Of a DNA stretch of 64,000 nt, positions 44,606-57,372 are shown piece by piece (position 1 is the first letter of the stretch; each line of letters opens with the position of its first letter). The position numbers and the translations under genes are program-made. The stretch is from Imbricaverruca yamaguchii (taxonomy: Eukaryota; Arthropoda; Thecostraca; Neoverrucidae). The stretch is taken from positions 982,501 to 1,046,500 of the forward strand of contig JAOTOL010001622.1 in the NCBI GenBank assembly GCA_034440575.1, given 5' to 3'. The notes beneath the pieces are model-generated. The model was not told where the DNA came from. It ran no database searches and was given only the letters and a program-made list of their open reading frames with translations.

Positions 44606-44957
44606 GTGGTAACCACAGAGGGGCCAGGCAGCATCTCCTGGCCCCTCTGATCCAGAACCATATATATGTAGAGACGGATGAGAAGCTGGATGTGGGAGAT
44701 ACGAGTACAGTCAGAAAACGACTGTAGGTACAGCTTCGGGGGAAGAAATTGCGGGAGACATAGCGAAATCTGTAATTGAGAGACCAGCCAAAGTTACCAT
44801 AGCAAGCACACAATCAAACACAAGCAAGTACAAACAAGTACACAGGCAAGTACGGGGAACAATCAAGTAGTTGGTTGTTTGGAAGCTTGGTGATCCGTTC
44901 ACCTCAGCAGCACACTGGTATCAGGGCTCCGTTTGAGCATTGCACGATAGCGTGCAG
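44606..44957. other. Intergenic sequence
   Basis: A caagtacaaacaagtacac repeat stands at 44820-44850. Nothing else is recognised. Confidence 0.4.
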
Positions 44958-45242
44958 TGATGCCGACTCCAGTGTCTGTGATATCGGCTCTAATGTCTGC
45001 GATTCCGGTTATAATGCCCGTGTTATCGGCCTTAATGTATGTGATGTCGGCTATGATTTCTGTGATGCCGGCTATCATGTTTGTGATGCCGGCTCTAATG
45101 TCTGTGATGTTGGCTATGATGTCTGTGACGTCGGCTATGATGTCTGTGACGTCGGCTCTAATGTCTGTAATGTTGGCCATAATTTCTGTGATGCCGGACA
45201 TAATGTCTGTGATGCTGGTCTTAATGTCTGCGGTGACTGCCA
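44958..45242. repeat. 21-bp minisatellite, ~13 units
   Basis: Unit type tatgatgtctgtgacgtcgg plus c, with considerable substitution. The frame is open on both strands because the unit is 21 bp. Confidence 0.93.
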
Positions 45243-45442
45243 GGGCTATCAAATTCACTCAGGCCGGCCGAGTTTATGGGACCACCTCCGGGCCGCGGTG
45301 ATTGAACGTCGAGCGAAATGCAAATGGACGGGCTGCGGCCGGCAAACGGCAGGAGGCGCCCTCCGTACAGTGGCTAGGTCTGTAGTCATATTGGTGAGGA
45401 GACATGATACCGTCTGAGCATAATGCTGCTTGGCCATCTTGG

Positions 45443-45609
45443 ATTGGTTAGTTAGTTATTGGTTGTATGACACATCGACCGTTGAGTCGTGTAGCGTCGC
45501 CAATCTCTGACGCCGATTGGTCGCGGGCGAAGAGTAGCGACAGGCGAGACTCGAACCCACAGCCTTTCGATTGTGAGACGAACGACTTACCACTAGACTA
45601 CTCGTCCCC
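45443..45609 (-). mobile_element. tRNA-derived SINE, family 2, copy B
   Basis: On the minus strand the head gacgagtagtctagtggtaa with B box gtgggttcgagtctcgcc is followed by tgtcgctactcttcgcccgc, matching copy A base for base over much of this stretch. The body is tggcgacgctacacgactc and the tail repeats taactaac. Confidence 0.8.
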
Positions 45610-45851
45610 TCATCTTGGATTGGTAGCGGTGACTGGGTGCGACAGGACGACGCACAGCCGTTCGGTTGGGAGGCCAGCACTCTGCTCGCGAGCTAACCTG
45701 TCTCCTCTTCGTGTCGTTTTTCTCTCGTATATTTCGAACACCGGATCCAGTTGATGGAAAGGCGAGATCATGTCGCGGCACAGCCTTGGTGAATGTACCC
45801 GACGGGTCACATGCGCCATGCACGGCCGCCCCGCTTCGCGGCAGTGCCTGC

Positions 45852-46000
45852 TTGGTGCAGCCGTGGTGCCTACTCGGTGCAGCCGTCGTGCCTACTCGGT
45901 GCAGCCGTCGTGCCTACTCGGTGCAGCCGTCGTGCCTACTCGGTGCAGCCGTCGTGCCTACTCGGTGCAGCCGTCGTGCCTACTCGGTGCGGGGCTTGTG
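45852..46000. repeat. 22-bp minisatellite, ~6 units
   Basis: The core gtgcctactcggtgcagccg is repeated nearly perfectly; the last unit is cut. Confidence 0.96.
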
Positions 46001-47419
46001 ATCGCGTGATCTAGATTGTCCATCAAGCCTTCGGCTCACTTCGCTTCCCCCTCCACTTCGCGAAAATAAAATTGAAACCATTTCGTGTAGCCAATCGCTG
46101 GACACCTCTCACCAAACAGCCTTGTGTCTCCTCACCAATATGCCTACAGACCTGGCCGCTGTACGGAGGACGCCGTGCCCTTCGATGCTTCCACCGAATC
46201 AGCTTCAACGCCGACAGAGGAAAGCCCCCATTGACGTGATTCTGTATCTCTTACTGGTGACCTACCAGGCCGGGCGGAAATAAGTAACGCTCGAGTGTTG
46301 TCGGCCGGGTGACCGGCGCATCAGGGCGTCGGTTATCTCGCCAGAGCATGTACTGAGCTATGCCTGCCTAGAAGAGCTGATCAATCACACTTCGAGAAGA
46401 GCGAAGTAATATTACTTTGGGAAACGGTATATTGTGACCACACTGGTGGCTGATCGACCTATGGCGGCTGAGGGAATGCTGCCGTTATCCCATAGTGGTC
46501 AGGTGGGATCAATATTGTGCCAAGTCACAAGTCACGTAAAACGTCAAGAACCACTTTCGGCCCAAGTGGGCAGCTTGACCGTCAACACCGCCAACGCGGC
46601 CTTTGGCCAATCAGAGATCGAAATGTGAAGCAATGATGGAGGCCGCGGACATTGGCACTGTGTCCCGAAATGATCAAGGGAGAACATTACCCTGTGTGTG
46701 CAGTGAGTCGGCAGGGAGGTGACTGGAATGTTGCTACTGAGAAAGCCATATAGGACAGAACGCATGCAGATGTTATTGAAGATAATCTGGTAGTCTTGTT
46801 GAGGTGAAAAGGAGCTGATCAGCTCCTTGAGACGATACGAGGGGACCCCACTAGTTCAAACACCGGGTGGGAGGGAGGAATGATGCAGCATGTGGAGGTC
46901 AAGCTGGACAGGAAGTCATTTCGCCTGATGTATAGCCTTCATTCTGTGGAGTTAATCAAGCTTTATCGCCAGCTTCAACACCAGTTTCATCAGCAGCTAC
47001 ATCGCCAGCTTCATCACAACACACTTCATCGCCAGCCTGGAGGGCTCACAATCAGAAACAACAGGTGAAGTGAGAAGATTGGTGAGATGTTTGATAGTGA
47101 ACGCTGCTACAAAGCTGGACCTAAGACCATATTCTTCATAAGACCACATGCCACCTTATGAGACCACGTTCCGGAGAGCAGAGCGGGGCAGCTCTGGTAC
47201 TGCGCGCCAAACGATGGCCGCATTTCTCCTCTCCCCTTTCCATCCACACCGTATCCACTGAGCCGCTCATTGAGGTCATGTGCAATCCGAGTCCCATTAA
47301 CTTCGCCTCATCAGTCGCCCATAAGATTGCGCATCCATTTTACTCAACTGCCCCAGAATGGGATCATTATCTCAAGAGGCGGCCGCCATGGTGGTGACCC
47401 GCCATTCTGTCCGACGATG
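46001..47419. other. Intergenic sequence
   Basis: Degenerate catcgccagcttcatca words at 46960-47035. No credible exon. Confidence 0.4.
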
Positions 47420-47645
47420 TCAACTAAGTACCCTTTAATCGTCACTGTGACGTCCTCGGTGCGCCGTTCCACCGTCGCGGCGATGTTGCGGCGCCACACC
47501 CGAGTGACGTCAGTCTGACTCACCGCGATCCACCGATGCTCGGCGCGACCCGACCGGTGTTTCCGTCCAGAAGGCGACTGGGCACAGCCCGTCCGTGAAG
47601 GCATCTCCGGTGCGCCGTTCGTCACTACTCTGACGTCACTCGTCT
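47420..47645. promoter_or_regulatory. CpG-rich block with paired CRE palindromes
   Basis: TGACGTCA occurs at 47505-47512 and 47631-47638, with a related gtgacgtcc near 47447. The phrases flanking the sites (gtgcgccgttc) are repeated at 47459 and 47611. A CREB/ATF-type role is inferred only from the palindromes. Confidence 0.3.
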
Positions 47646-47849
47646 GGGCTGGTGTGTGCTGCGCTCACCACCACACCCGTGCCTTCAGCAAGTGGGCGGC
47701 TCCAGCAGGCTCCGCTACTTGGGCTCCCTCCCGGACGGCATTTTACGCATAATCTTCATTAGCTTTTTTTTCGGGGGGGGGAGAAGTTTCGGAATGCATC
47801 CTGATATCCTTCTCAGATCCAGGCCAGCGATTTGGAACATGCGGATGCA

Positions 47850-47950
47850 AGAGTCATGCGTCGCACCCTGTGACCACACGCGTCGCACCCTGTGACCACA
47901 CGCGTCGCACCCTGTGATCACATGTGTCACACGCCGTTATCACAAGCGTC
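47850..47950. repeat. 22-bp minisatellite, ~4 units
   Basis: cgtcgcaccctgtgaccaca is repeated with growing divergence to the right. Confidence 0.9.
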
Positions 47951-48004
47951 ACGCGCCGTGCTCTCTTGCTCCGGATCTACCTCCGACAGTCCGAAGTTCA
48001 AACC

Positions 48005-48616
48005 GCACGAGCCGTGCCATCAGCAGCCTCATCTATATGGCGACAGTCAGAGCCGTGCCATCAGCAGCCTGATCTATATGGCGACAGTCAGAGCCGTGCC
48101 ATCAGCAGCCTGATCTATATGGCGACAGTCAGAGCCGTGCCATCAGCAGCCTGATCTATATGGCGACAGTCAGAGCCGCCATCAGAGCCTGATCTATATG
48201 GCGAGTGAGCCGTGCCATCAGCAGCCTGATCTGTATGGCGGCAGTCAGAGCCGTGCCATCAGCAGCCTGATCTATATGGCGGCAGTCAGAGCCGTGCCAT
48301 CAGCAGCCTGATCTATATGGCGACAGTCAGAGCCGTGCCATCAGCAGCCTGATCTATATGGCGCAGTCAGAGCCGTGCCATCAGCAGCCTGATCTATATG
48401 GCGGCAGTCAGAGCCGTGCCATCAGCAGCCTGATCTATATGGCGGCAGTCAGAGCCGTGCCATCAGCAGCCTGATCTATATGGCGGCAGTCAGAGCCGTG
48501 CCATCAGCAGCCTGGTCTGTATGGCGGCAGTCAGAGCCGTGCCATCAGCAGCCTGATCTATATGGCGGCAGTCAGAGCCGTGCCATCAGCAGCCTGATCT
48601 ATATGGCGACAGTCAG
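48005..48616. repeat. 41-bp minisatellite, ~15 units
   Basis: Units carry gagccgtgccatcagcagcc and tgatctatatggcgacagtc; starts at 48009 and 48050 are 41 bp apart. One cluster of shortened units is near 48175-48205. Variants gcgac/gcggc alternate. Confidence 0.97.
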
Positions 48617-49313
48617 TCGACCGTGACCGACAGAGTCTGGGGGGCCCGATGTCCATCACTAGTGACCCACTGAGGGCGTGGCGGGGCGAGCCGACACTTC
48701 ACCAGAGCGCCGCCTGCCGGACCGTGGGAACTGGACAGAGTCGTGTCGGGCATCGGCGCTTGGCAGTGCAGGCGGAGCTTCCTGGAACATTTCGGCCAGT
48801 ATTTATTGCCCACTGAATGGTGAATGGAAGTGAGTTAATTAGGATCGGAGTGCTGACCTCAGGTCTGCAGCTCTGCCACGCCTAATCGCTGTTCCAACGT
48901 GGAAGGAGGTCCCATCATCTCAACAGCACCGACTAACTGAAATTAATTGATTGATTATTAGAACATTATGGCATGCCGGCTGCAAGCAGTTATGCGGTGA
49001 GTACATCAAGGGTGTGCAGGCATGAATGAGATCATTATAGTGAGGGAGGATAGTTATGTTGAAAAGAGTAGCTATGAATGATATATGATCATTATAAATA
49101 TCAACAAGCGTGCCTGCGTCAAGCAAAAGTTCCATACATCAACAAAGGATCCCTACATCAAGCAAAGATCCATCCATAAAGCAAAGATTCCCGACAGGGA
49201 GAGACTGCCATGAGTTTGCGGTTGTGAGAGACAAGATTTGTCTTGACACCAATTTTCCTCAGTGTACCATAACATAGATGGAGGTATAAATGGATGAACA
49301 AATAAATAAAGAC

Positions 49314-49314
<1 letters not shown>
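48617..49314. other. Intergenic sequence
   Basis: A few caagcaaagatcc-like repeats stand at 49110-49190. No credible exon. Confidence 0.4.

Positions 49315-49365
<51 letters not shown>
49315..49365. repeat. (TA)n microsatellite
   Basis: About 50 bp of pure TA. Confidence 0.98.
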
Positions 49366-49368
<3 letters not shown>

Positions 49369-49379
49369 TAAAGCACAAT

Positions 49380-49930
49380 GGGAAGGCAAAGGTTGAAGAT
49401 ACCCTTGAGAGACGGTGAGGCCCAAAGAATCGTAACGAGGTCACAAAAATCGTGCTGGGGCCCCACAAATCCCGTTAGTGCGCCCACAAACTCGCGTCCT
49501 GGTCCCAAAATGTGCAACGGGACCTGAAACATTTACAAGCGGCAGATAAATCGCTCCAGTCCACCCTCCCCTCCTCCAAATACAATTGTACTCCGCCCCG
49601 AAGTCCTATCGGGGCCTGCAAAAATAAAACAGGAGACCGACGAAATAAGCAGGGAGCCCTGTAAATTAGTCCGGGCACAGAAATTATCCTAAGAGCCACA
49701 AATCCCGCGCTAGGTCTTCAGAAGTCGAGTAGGATCCAGCAAAAAAGATGTGCTGGACCCCGAGAAATGACGCTGAGCCCAAAAATTATGTAGGAGTCCA
49801 ACAAATGTCGCCCGAGATCCAAACAATTGGACCGGAGCTCCGAAAGGTAGAAAATCGCAAACAAACTTGGAATGTGAGGCTGAGATCCGGTGACGTAGAA
49901 GCGATTGTAGCAAAAGTCAGGCTACTTCCA
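49380..49930. repeat. Old degenerate ~22-bp repeats, same type as 36.6-38.2 kb
   Basis: Words gaggtcacaaaaatcgtgc, tggggccccacaaatcccg and cctggtcccaaaatgtgc show the A-run, tcg, then C-run pattern also seen at 36600-38230, in the same orientation. Confidence 0.6.
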
Positions 49931-50072
49931 TCGGAAAACCAAGTTGCCATTCAATATTTTAATGGCAATTAGCCCCATTTGAAGAATAGCGTCGAAATCC
50001 AGGAATTATTTTCATGGGGTAGTTGACCCATCCAAATCAACTTGGCCCCCTGGCGGAGGCATAGGGACGTCA

Positions 50073-51329
<1,257 letters not shown>

Positions 51330-51605
51330 AGGCGGGCAGTTAGGCAGTTTGGCCAGCTGTGCAGTCTGGTCGACCGGGCAGTCTGGTGAGGCGGGAAATC
51401 TGGTCAGCCGGGCAGTCTGATCAGTCTGACCAGCCCGGCACCTTGACCAGCCGGGCAGTCTGGACAATCTGCTTAGCCGGGCAGTCTGGCCGGCTGGGAA
51501 GTCTGGCCAGCCGGGCAGTCTCGCGGGTCGGGCAGTCTGGACAGTCAGGCAGTCTGGACAGCCGGGCAGTGTAGCCAGCCGGGCAGTCTTGTCAGTCTGG
51601 TGAGT
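51330..51605. repeat. Degenerate 9/18-bp repeats (gggcagtctg-gccagcc type)
   Basis: gggcagtctggccagcc and variants recur every 18-27 bp, in multiples of 9, keeping frames open on both strands. Confidence 0.88.
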
Positions 51606-54284
51606 GAGGAAGTCGACACATCCCAGCGTGCTCCCAGGCGCCGCCATGGTCCGATCGTTGACAGGTGCGTCGGAGACTGCAACGCCTACCGGCAGATGGG
51701 TGACTGCAACTCCGCATTACAGCATATCACCACCGTGAGCCCCCACGGAATGGGCGCGCCGCCATCCTGTCGCAATAGCAAAGGCGCAGCCGAGGGGGTC
51801 CTGGAGGCCCCGGCCCCTCTTAGCAACCAAAAATACATGAGATCAAAGAAGAAATCCTGAAGTTTTCACCACGTAGGACCATAAATTTTCGGCGCGCTTC
51901 GTCCGTCGAAACCTGTCACAGTTTCATCATACTTTTGTTGGGTCGGGCCCCCTTAAGAAAGTCCTGCCTGGGCCCCTGAGCGATAGTGACACATATCCAA
52001 GGCCAAGAAGGAAATCAGTAAAACGACGCATGCAAATACTGCGCGATAGTGGATACTACACGAACGTGCCTGAGTGATATGTAAGTTATTGGTTTGTAAA
52101 TCTACCTGGGAAATATGCTTTCCCGAGATCACTCGGTCAGAAAAAAAACAGATTAGGAAACACATGTGATAAAAATATCCAGAGACGAGGCACAAATGTA
52201 AGTTCCATTTTGGTGTAAGCGGTAGTGACTTTGAGCGGAGTGATCTCCACCCATGATTGATATTTGTGTTTGAAGCGAACACTGCACAGTTCGTACATCA
52301 ATGGCGCAGCCAGGATGACTTTTAGGGGCCCGGCACCGAAGAAGTATCCACTTAGCTAGGATGTCCCCTTGATTCCGTCGTGATGCTTCATACCTAGGAT
52401 GAGATGTCAAATGTACCAATTGTGCTGTTGAGTATGAAGAAGTACGCTTTGCAATTTCCGCGCATTTCTCTTCTGTATGCGAGCAATGCTCGTGAGTGTA
52501 TATACACTAGCCTGTGTCGAGCATTTTCAAAGTGGTGTTATGAAAAACGGCTACTGTTTTTATTTTGCCTTGATATGTGCCTAACAATTTGGCAAGAAAA
52601 TTAGATCGCTGGGTCATTGGCATTTTTTCTCAAAATGCGTTTGAAAAAGACTCTGTTTTCGACGTTTCGCGCCATATTGGCTGTGAGAACCATTCCAGAT
52701 AAGTGGGTCAAATAGTATCTCTTTTTGCTCGTCTCGAGGAGATGAGTCGATTGAAACAACGCAATATCGTCGAAAAATCGATAGCTAAAAAATATCAGCT
52801 ATCTTATGCCTTCTAATACACCGGCAAATGTCTATTTCAGGGCATACAAGGAACCCTAAGGTTTAAACAAGTAAAGATAATGATTCAGGCGCGGTTTCTG
52901 CACTTACTCATTTGCCGACTTCAGCATCACTCACTGGGCATAGAAATATAGACAAAGCTTCATATTTATTCGCTGTTTGAACTACCTAGCAGCATGATGG
53001 AGGGAGGCTGCTTTGTACGCATGTGCATCACATACCAATTGCCTACCTATTTGTTGCATGCTGGGATATTCAGATAACCTTTCCACATCACGTTCAGACG
53101 AAAATCAGATACGTTGGTGATACAAATGATTAAAATTCGCCGTGATTATTGAAATTCGCCGTGATCATCATGGGACCGTCGATGCCTATTTTTTCCCAAC
53201 GGGACACATATCAGACATCAATCAATGAACACTGGTATATCCAAGGCAAACATCTCGCGAAGGTGCGGAGGATAACTGACTGGACGGCATAGAGCACCCC
53301 AGTTCTATCTTTCTTGAAACTCAGTCATTTTGGCATATTCTCCACGTGCCTCTTAGTTGTTAGCACGGGCAAAAGCTGCCGGTGCATGTAGGCAGCCCGG
53401 ATGTAGCCGTCTCTCCTCTCCTTCCCGTACACATTTTTTGCAGCTAGCGACACCTGTTTCACGCATCGTTCAACTGACTAACCGTGCACGGGAAACTGGA
53501 ACTGACATTGGGATGTCCACATAGCCATCAAGTTCCGAGCTTGGCGTGTGGCACGTGAGGTGTGGTGAATAAGCAGATGGATGCACGTGTAAGTGATGGT
53601 TTGGAATGGGAGTCCACACTATCCGATTGGTATGTATTATTCACATGTGCTGCACGCATCTGTGCAGGTTTCAACTGACAAGGTGAAGGTGAAGGAGTTG
53701 AAAGGTCAAGGTCGTCCCAGGCCAACGTTATCACAAATGCATAGCTCTAAAGCCAGCGGGTAGATTTGAAGAAACAACACGGCATTTTGCAGTTCTAGGA
53801 CATGCGATCATGTGAAGCCTGCACTGATTGTAAATTTATGTTTCCTGGATGTAGGTAGATAGCTAAACACACGATGTATGTGCCGAACACGCAAGGCATA
53901 CAACCAGCGAACTACAAAGATGTCCACCTGAGACATCACGTGACAGATACTTAATCCGGTCTGAGAAGTAGTGCAGCCAGGATTTTCTGAAGTTGGGGGG
54001 GGGACACAAAAGTATAACTTGATGGATGACGATTTCGGTGCGCAAAGCGGTGTGAAAATTTATGTTTTGCATGGAACAATTCCCACACATTGTTGTTCGG
54101 TCTCTAGTGTATTTTCTTTGTTGTTAACGGAAGGCTTCCGGCCCCTTCACAGCACCTATGGGTCTGTGCCGCCTGCACAAACCGAACACACGAAAACAGC
54201 GGAGCTGGCAGTCGGGTTTGCCAATCTGCTCCGCTGTACAGACAGCGCAGCCACCCCTCGAGCACCAACTGGCACTGCTGAAAC
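51606..54284. other. Intergenic sequence, largely unique
   Basis: No gene. Possible hAT-end remnants are at 52300-52316 (aatggcgcagccaggat) and 53969-53984 (agtgcagccaggattt). A small duplication, aaattcgccgtgat, stands at 53135 and 53152. Confidence 0.4.
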
Positions 54285-54480
54285 ACCACTAACACCACCA
54301 CCACTAACACCACCACCACTGACACCACCACCACTAACACCACCACCACTGACACCACCACCACTAACACCACCACCACTAACACCACCACTACTGACAC
54401 CACCGACCCCTCGAGCAGCAACTGGCACTGCTGACACCACTAGCAGCACCACCACTAACACCACCACCACTAATACCACC
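54285..54480. repeat. 15-bp/ACC minisatellite
   Basis: Unit ccaccactaacacca with tgacacc variants, about nine units. A duplicated boundary phrase (cctcgagca..aactggcactgct) occurs at 54257 and 54411, on both sides of the core. Confidence 0.93.
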
Positions 54481-55708
54481 GCCTCGATTTAAATTTCTGT
54501 CAATCTGTTCGAGTCGCGAGTTGAATCAGATCTCAAGATCTGTGAGTCACATGTGAGTCGACTAAAAAAATTGAGTCGAGCACAAGCCTGGTGACGTGCC
54601 TGCTAATTGTCTCTCGAGTGTCGTTTACTGACGTCAAATATCTTCATTCGTTCGGTTTCTATGTCAATTCGTGTGCACCGATGCGTTCTTGTCAAAAATC
54701 GGCCAGAATGACGTCACTCTGGAGTCACTCACGCCTGACCTATCATTACCTTATAGTTTCTACTTTGACAAGAAGCGCAGAATTTATCAACTGTCAGCTA
54801 TTGAATACTGCATGGATATATCTCAACGCGTTTTCAGGTTATCGCGAATATTGAGCAGACGCAGGCAGATTTCACTTCTCCGGTTGAGTGTTGTACCACC
54901 CACATGCAGTTTCATTCAGATTCACGGTTCCTAATGTGAGTGGAAACAACTATGCAGTGAGCTATTTGACCTCAGGATACGCTTTCATGTTTTTTATGAA
55001 ACGGGTCTATTTTATTAGGTATCAACCGACTTCGAGCAGCGTAGGAGCTCTCGCATTATTCAGGTAGTTCCCTCTTCGTTGGCTTGATTTCCCTTCATCT
55101 CGAAGACCTGACCAAGATAACTGTCACGTAGAGAACTGAGAAAACTATGCAACGTTATAGCGTAACATCCACCTAACATAGGTAACAAAGGTCAGTCAGT
55201 CAGTCGGATGTATTTTGAGATGGCAGAAATATCACTCTCTTATCATGCAACTTTCCGTAATCTGCCATGGAGCGGTCCCGTGTTAAAACGCGAATATTAA
55301 AAAGACGAGAAAGCGCGCGAAGACGGTATATGTGTAACGCTGTCTACCTAAATCAACGAGCACAATACCGGCAAATCATATTCATTAAGATGCATGCATT
55401 CATTATTTCTTCTAATGTTCATTTTGGCTTTGTTGAGCTGTTGCATAGCCTGCACCTAATTAATGGGCTCATGGCGTAATTAATTTTGTAGACATCCTAC
55501 CTGCCATCCATGAGAGATCGGCACGACCAGCAGAGCTTTGTAGATGATTCTGGAGGGCCGGCTGAGTCAAGAAGACCCGTCAGACGTGCTGTGCTGATAT
55601 ACAGGTCAGTGGCGTTATGAATATGAGAACAGGATGGACAGAACTGGGAGAAGTAGAGGTACGGACGTGGATTGAAGTTCCCCTCCTTGTTTGTGAATCG
55701 AGGCCCAC
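54481..55708. other. Intergenic sequence, nothing recognised
   Basis: A short gtcagtcagtcagtcgg run stands at 55191. No credible exon. Confidence 0.4.
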
Positions 55709-55815
55709 GGTTTGGTACCACGCTAATGCTAAATTGTCATTTTCCTAACCAATCTGAAAATATTTTCTAAAGATAAGAACTTGGAACTCGGGCTTGGTGA
55801 AAGATCTCCAGTCTA
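55709..55815 (+). repeat. Dispersed repeat, copy 1
   Basis: Shares ttggtacc, taaattgtcatttt, aatattt and tctccagtct in the same order and spacing with 60273-60383. Possibly the end of an unidentified retroelement. Confidence 0.6.
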
Positions 55816-56829
55816 GCTTTGTATAATTTCGAACCATCGGCATTCAAGAACAAGAACGACATCAAGATGTTGCTCCTCAATTCGGAAAGAACTTAAAGAA
55901 GAAGTCATCGGTCTTAGCAGCATATTTACCGACTATGCGTCCTTCGAACGGGTAAAATTTCAAGCTTTCCTTCTATGGAAGCGTGCAATGGGACATGAGA
56001 CATGGAACAATGGACATTTCGTTGATACTGAATCTTTTTGAAAAATTACAATAGCATGGATATATCATTTCTCTCTAGCAGGAGCGGATCCAGGAATCAT
56101 CATGGGGACCACTTGTCTGGAGGGGCGCCATTTTTTCGGAGGGACACCACTCCGAAAGGAATTGGAGGGACATCTCTGGCTAAACAAATCGAGGGGTATG
56201 CACTCAAGCATTCTGAAGGGACACTTTTGTTCCCAGGGGCGCCTCCGGATGCAAAATTCGACGGAGGAGTAGGGTGCACTCGAGCCTTCCCACGGGACAC
56301 ATTTTCCCGGCGGTAGGGGCGCCACCTTCCATGGGGGCTCAATGCCCCCGGTGCCCCTTGTATGCGCTCGTGCCTCTTAACAAGCAAATGTGAGCAACGT
56401 GCACGTGTTGAAGAAATAAGAGTTATACGCTCGTAGCATCTCACTTCGAACGTCAGCAAATGCCTTGTACATTATATTAGTTTTTGCTTCAAGGGCAGGA
56501 GGGCGGACCATATCAGGGCTTAATATCAGACAGGGGCAAGTTCTGACGCAACGTCTTGCTACCGTTTACGGGGTTTTTATGTTGTCATAAAAACAACCAA
56601 GTATGCAAGGCGATGAGAATGACATTCCAGCTGTACACAGGAAATGTCTGCCTGGTGCGTGAGAACAGGAGTCAAGCCACATCCCAGGCCGTACGTAAAT
56701 CCGCACGGAGATTGCTCATCGCACGAATCCATCGAGCCGGAGAAAGCTCCAGACAGGGACGCTGCGCGTGACAGGGCGAGTTATTTGAGTTTAAGGACGC
56801 TTCGGCCGGAAATGTGATCATTTAGCTGC
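55816..56829. other. Intergenic sequence with possible hAT-like end
   Basis: 56081-56097 (aggagcggatccaggaa) followed by gggg-rich gagggacacc words resembles a decayed hAT MITE left end. The right end was not identified. Confidence 0.35.
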
Positions 56830-57225
56830 GTTTGGCAGGTCGGCGCTGGCCCGACCGCCGCGCTTGAGCCGCCGTCCTGGTTGATGTATGGCCGGCGCTG
56901 GCTGCAATAAACGCACCGCGGTCCGGCGGGCCGCCATGTGTTTATTATCGGAGCTGGCGGGCGGACGGGGCCGGCGGCCCGACCCGCCGCGCGCGCCCTG
57001 TGTGGTCCGCCGGCCGGCGCGCGGCGCCGTTGCTAGGGAACGCCGAGGCGTCGACCAATGAGCGTGCCGGGCGGGCCGCGCGCGAGCGTGCCGAGCGGCG
57101 TCAGTTGCCGGGTGGACGCGGTGCGGGAGGGGTCGTGCGTTTGCGAGCGGCAGGAGCAGTGTGCAAGGCGCCTGTGGCCGGGCGAACTGCGGTGATGCCC
57201 GACAGGGCGGTGACGTAGCGGTGCG
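56830..57225 (+). promoter_or_regulatory. CpG-island promoter with X-box-like and CCAAT motifs
   Basis: Very GC- and CpG-rich and free of tandem arrays. An RFX X-box-like palindrome gttgctagggaac lies at 57029-57041 and a CCAAT box at 57055-57059, about 170-200 bp before the ATG at 57226. No TATA box was seen. Promoter function is inferred from composition, motifs and the exon that follows. Confidence 0.5.
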
Positions 57226-57372
57226 ATGACAGTGAAGGGCAGTGCCGGCGGCGGCCCGCCCCCGGCCGACGCCGAGAAACAGGCAGCCGACGAGCTCGCC
57301 GAGTACCCGACTGACTTCCTGCTGCGGCCCAGCTGGGTAGACGCCCGGCTGGCGCTGCGGCAGGTCAACAAG
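57226..57372 (+). CDS. First coding exon of an unrecognised gene
   Basis: ATG at 57226 in a fair context (gtgcgATGa) opens 49 codons ending at the strong donor AAG|GTGAGC in phase 0. A Gly/Pro/Ala start (MTVKGSAGGGPPPADAEKQ) is followed by an ordered-looking segment with ELAEYPTDFLLRPSW and DARLALRQVNK. No family is recognised. The GC-rich codons match the two other genes. Following exons were not found with certainty; one candidate begins at 61788. Confidence 0.6.

Noticed and set aside
43393..44727. 444-codon frame and minus-strand shadows
   Set aside because: Mostly a 57-bp (19-codon) array; no start context, splice sites or domain.
47344..47625. Minus-strand gene of 93 codons
   Set aside because: Ordinary-looking composition, but no recognised domain and no clear splice or start context.
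52650..52690. Second Penelope/hammerhead-like site (reverse complement has gcgaaacgtcg)
   Set aside because: No CTGATGA box, no stem and no flanking repeat; likely chance.
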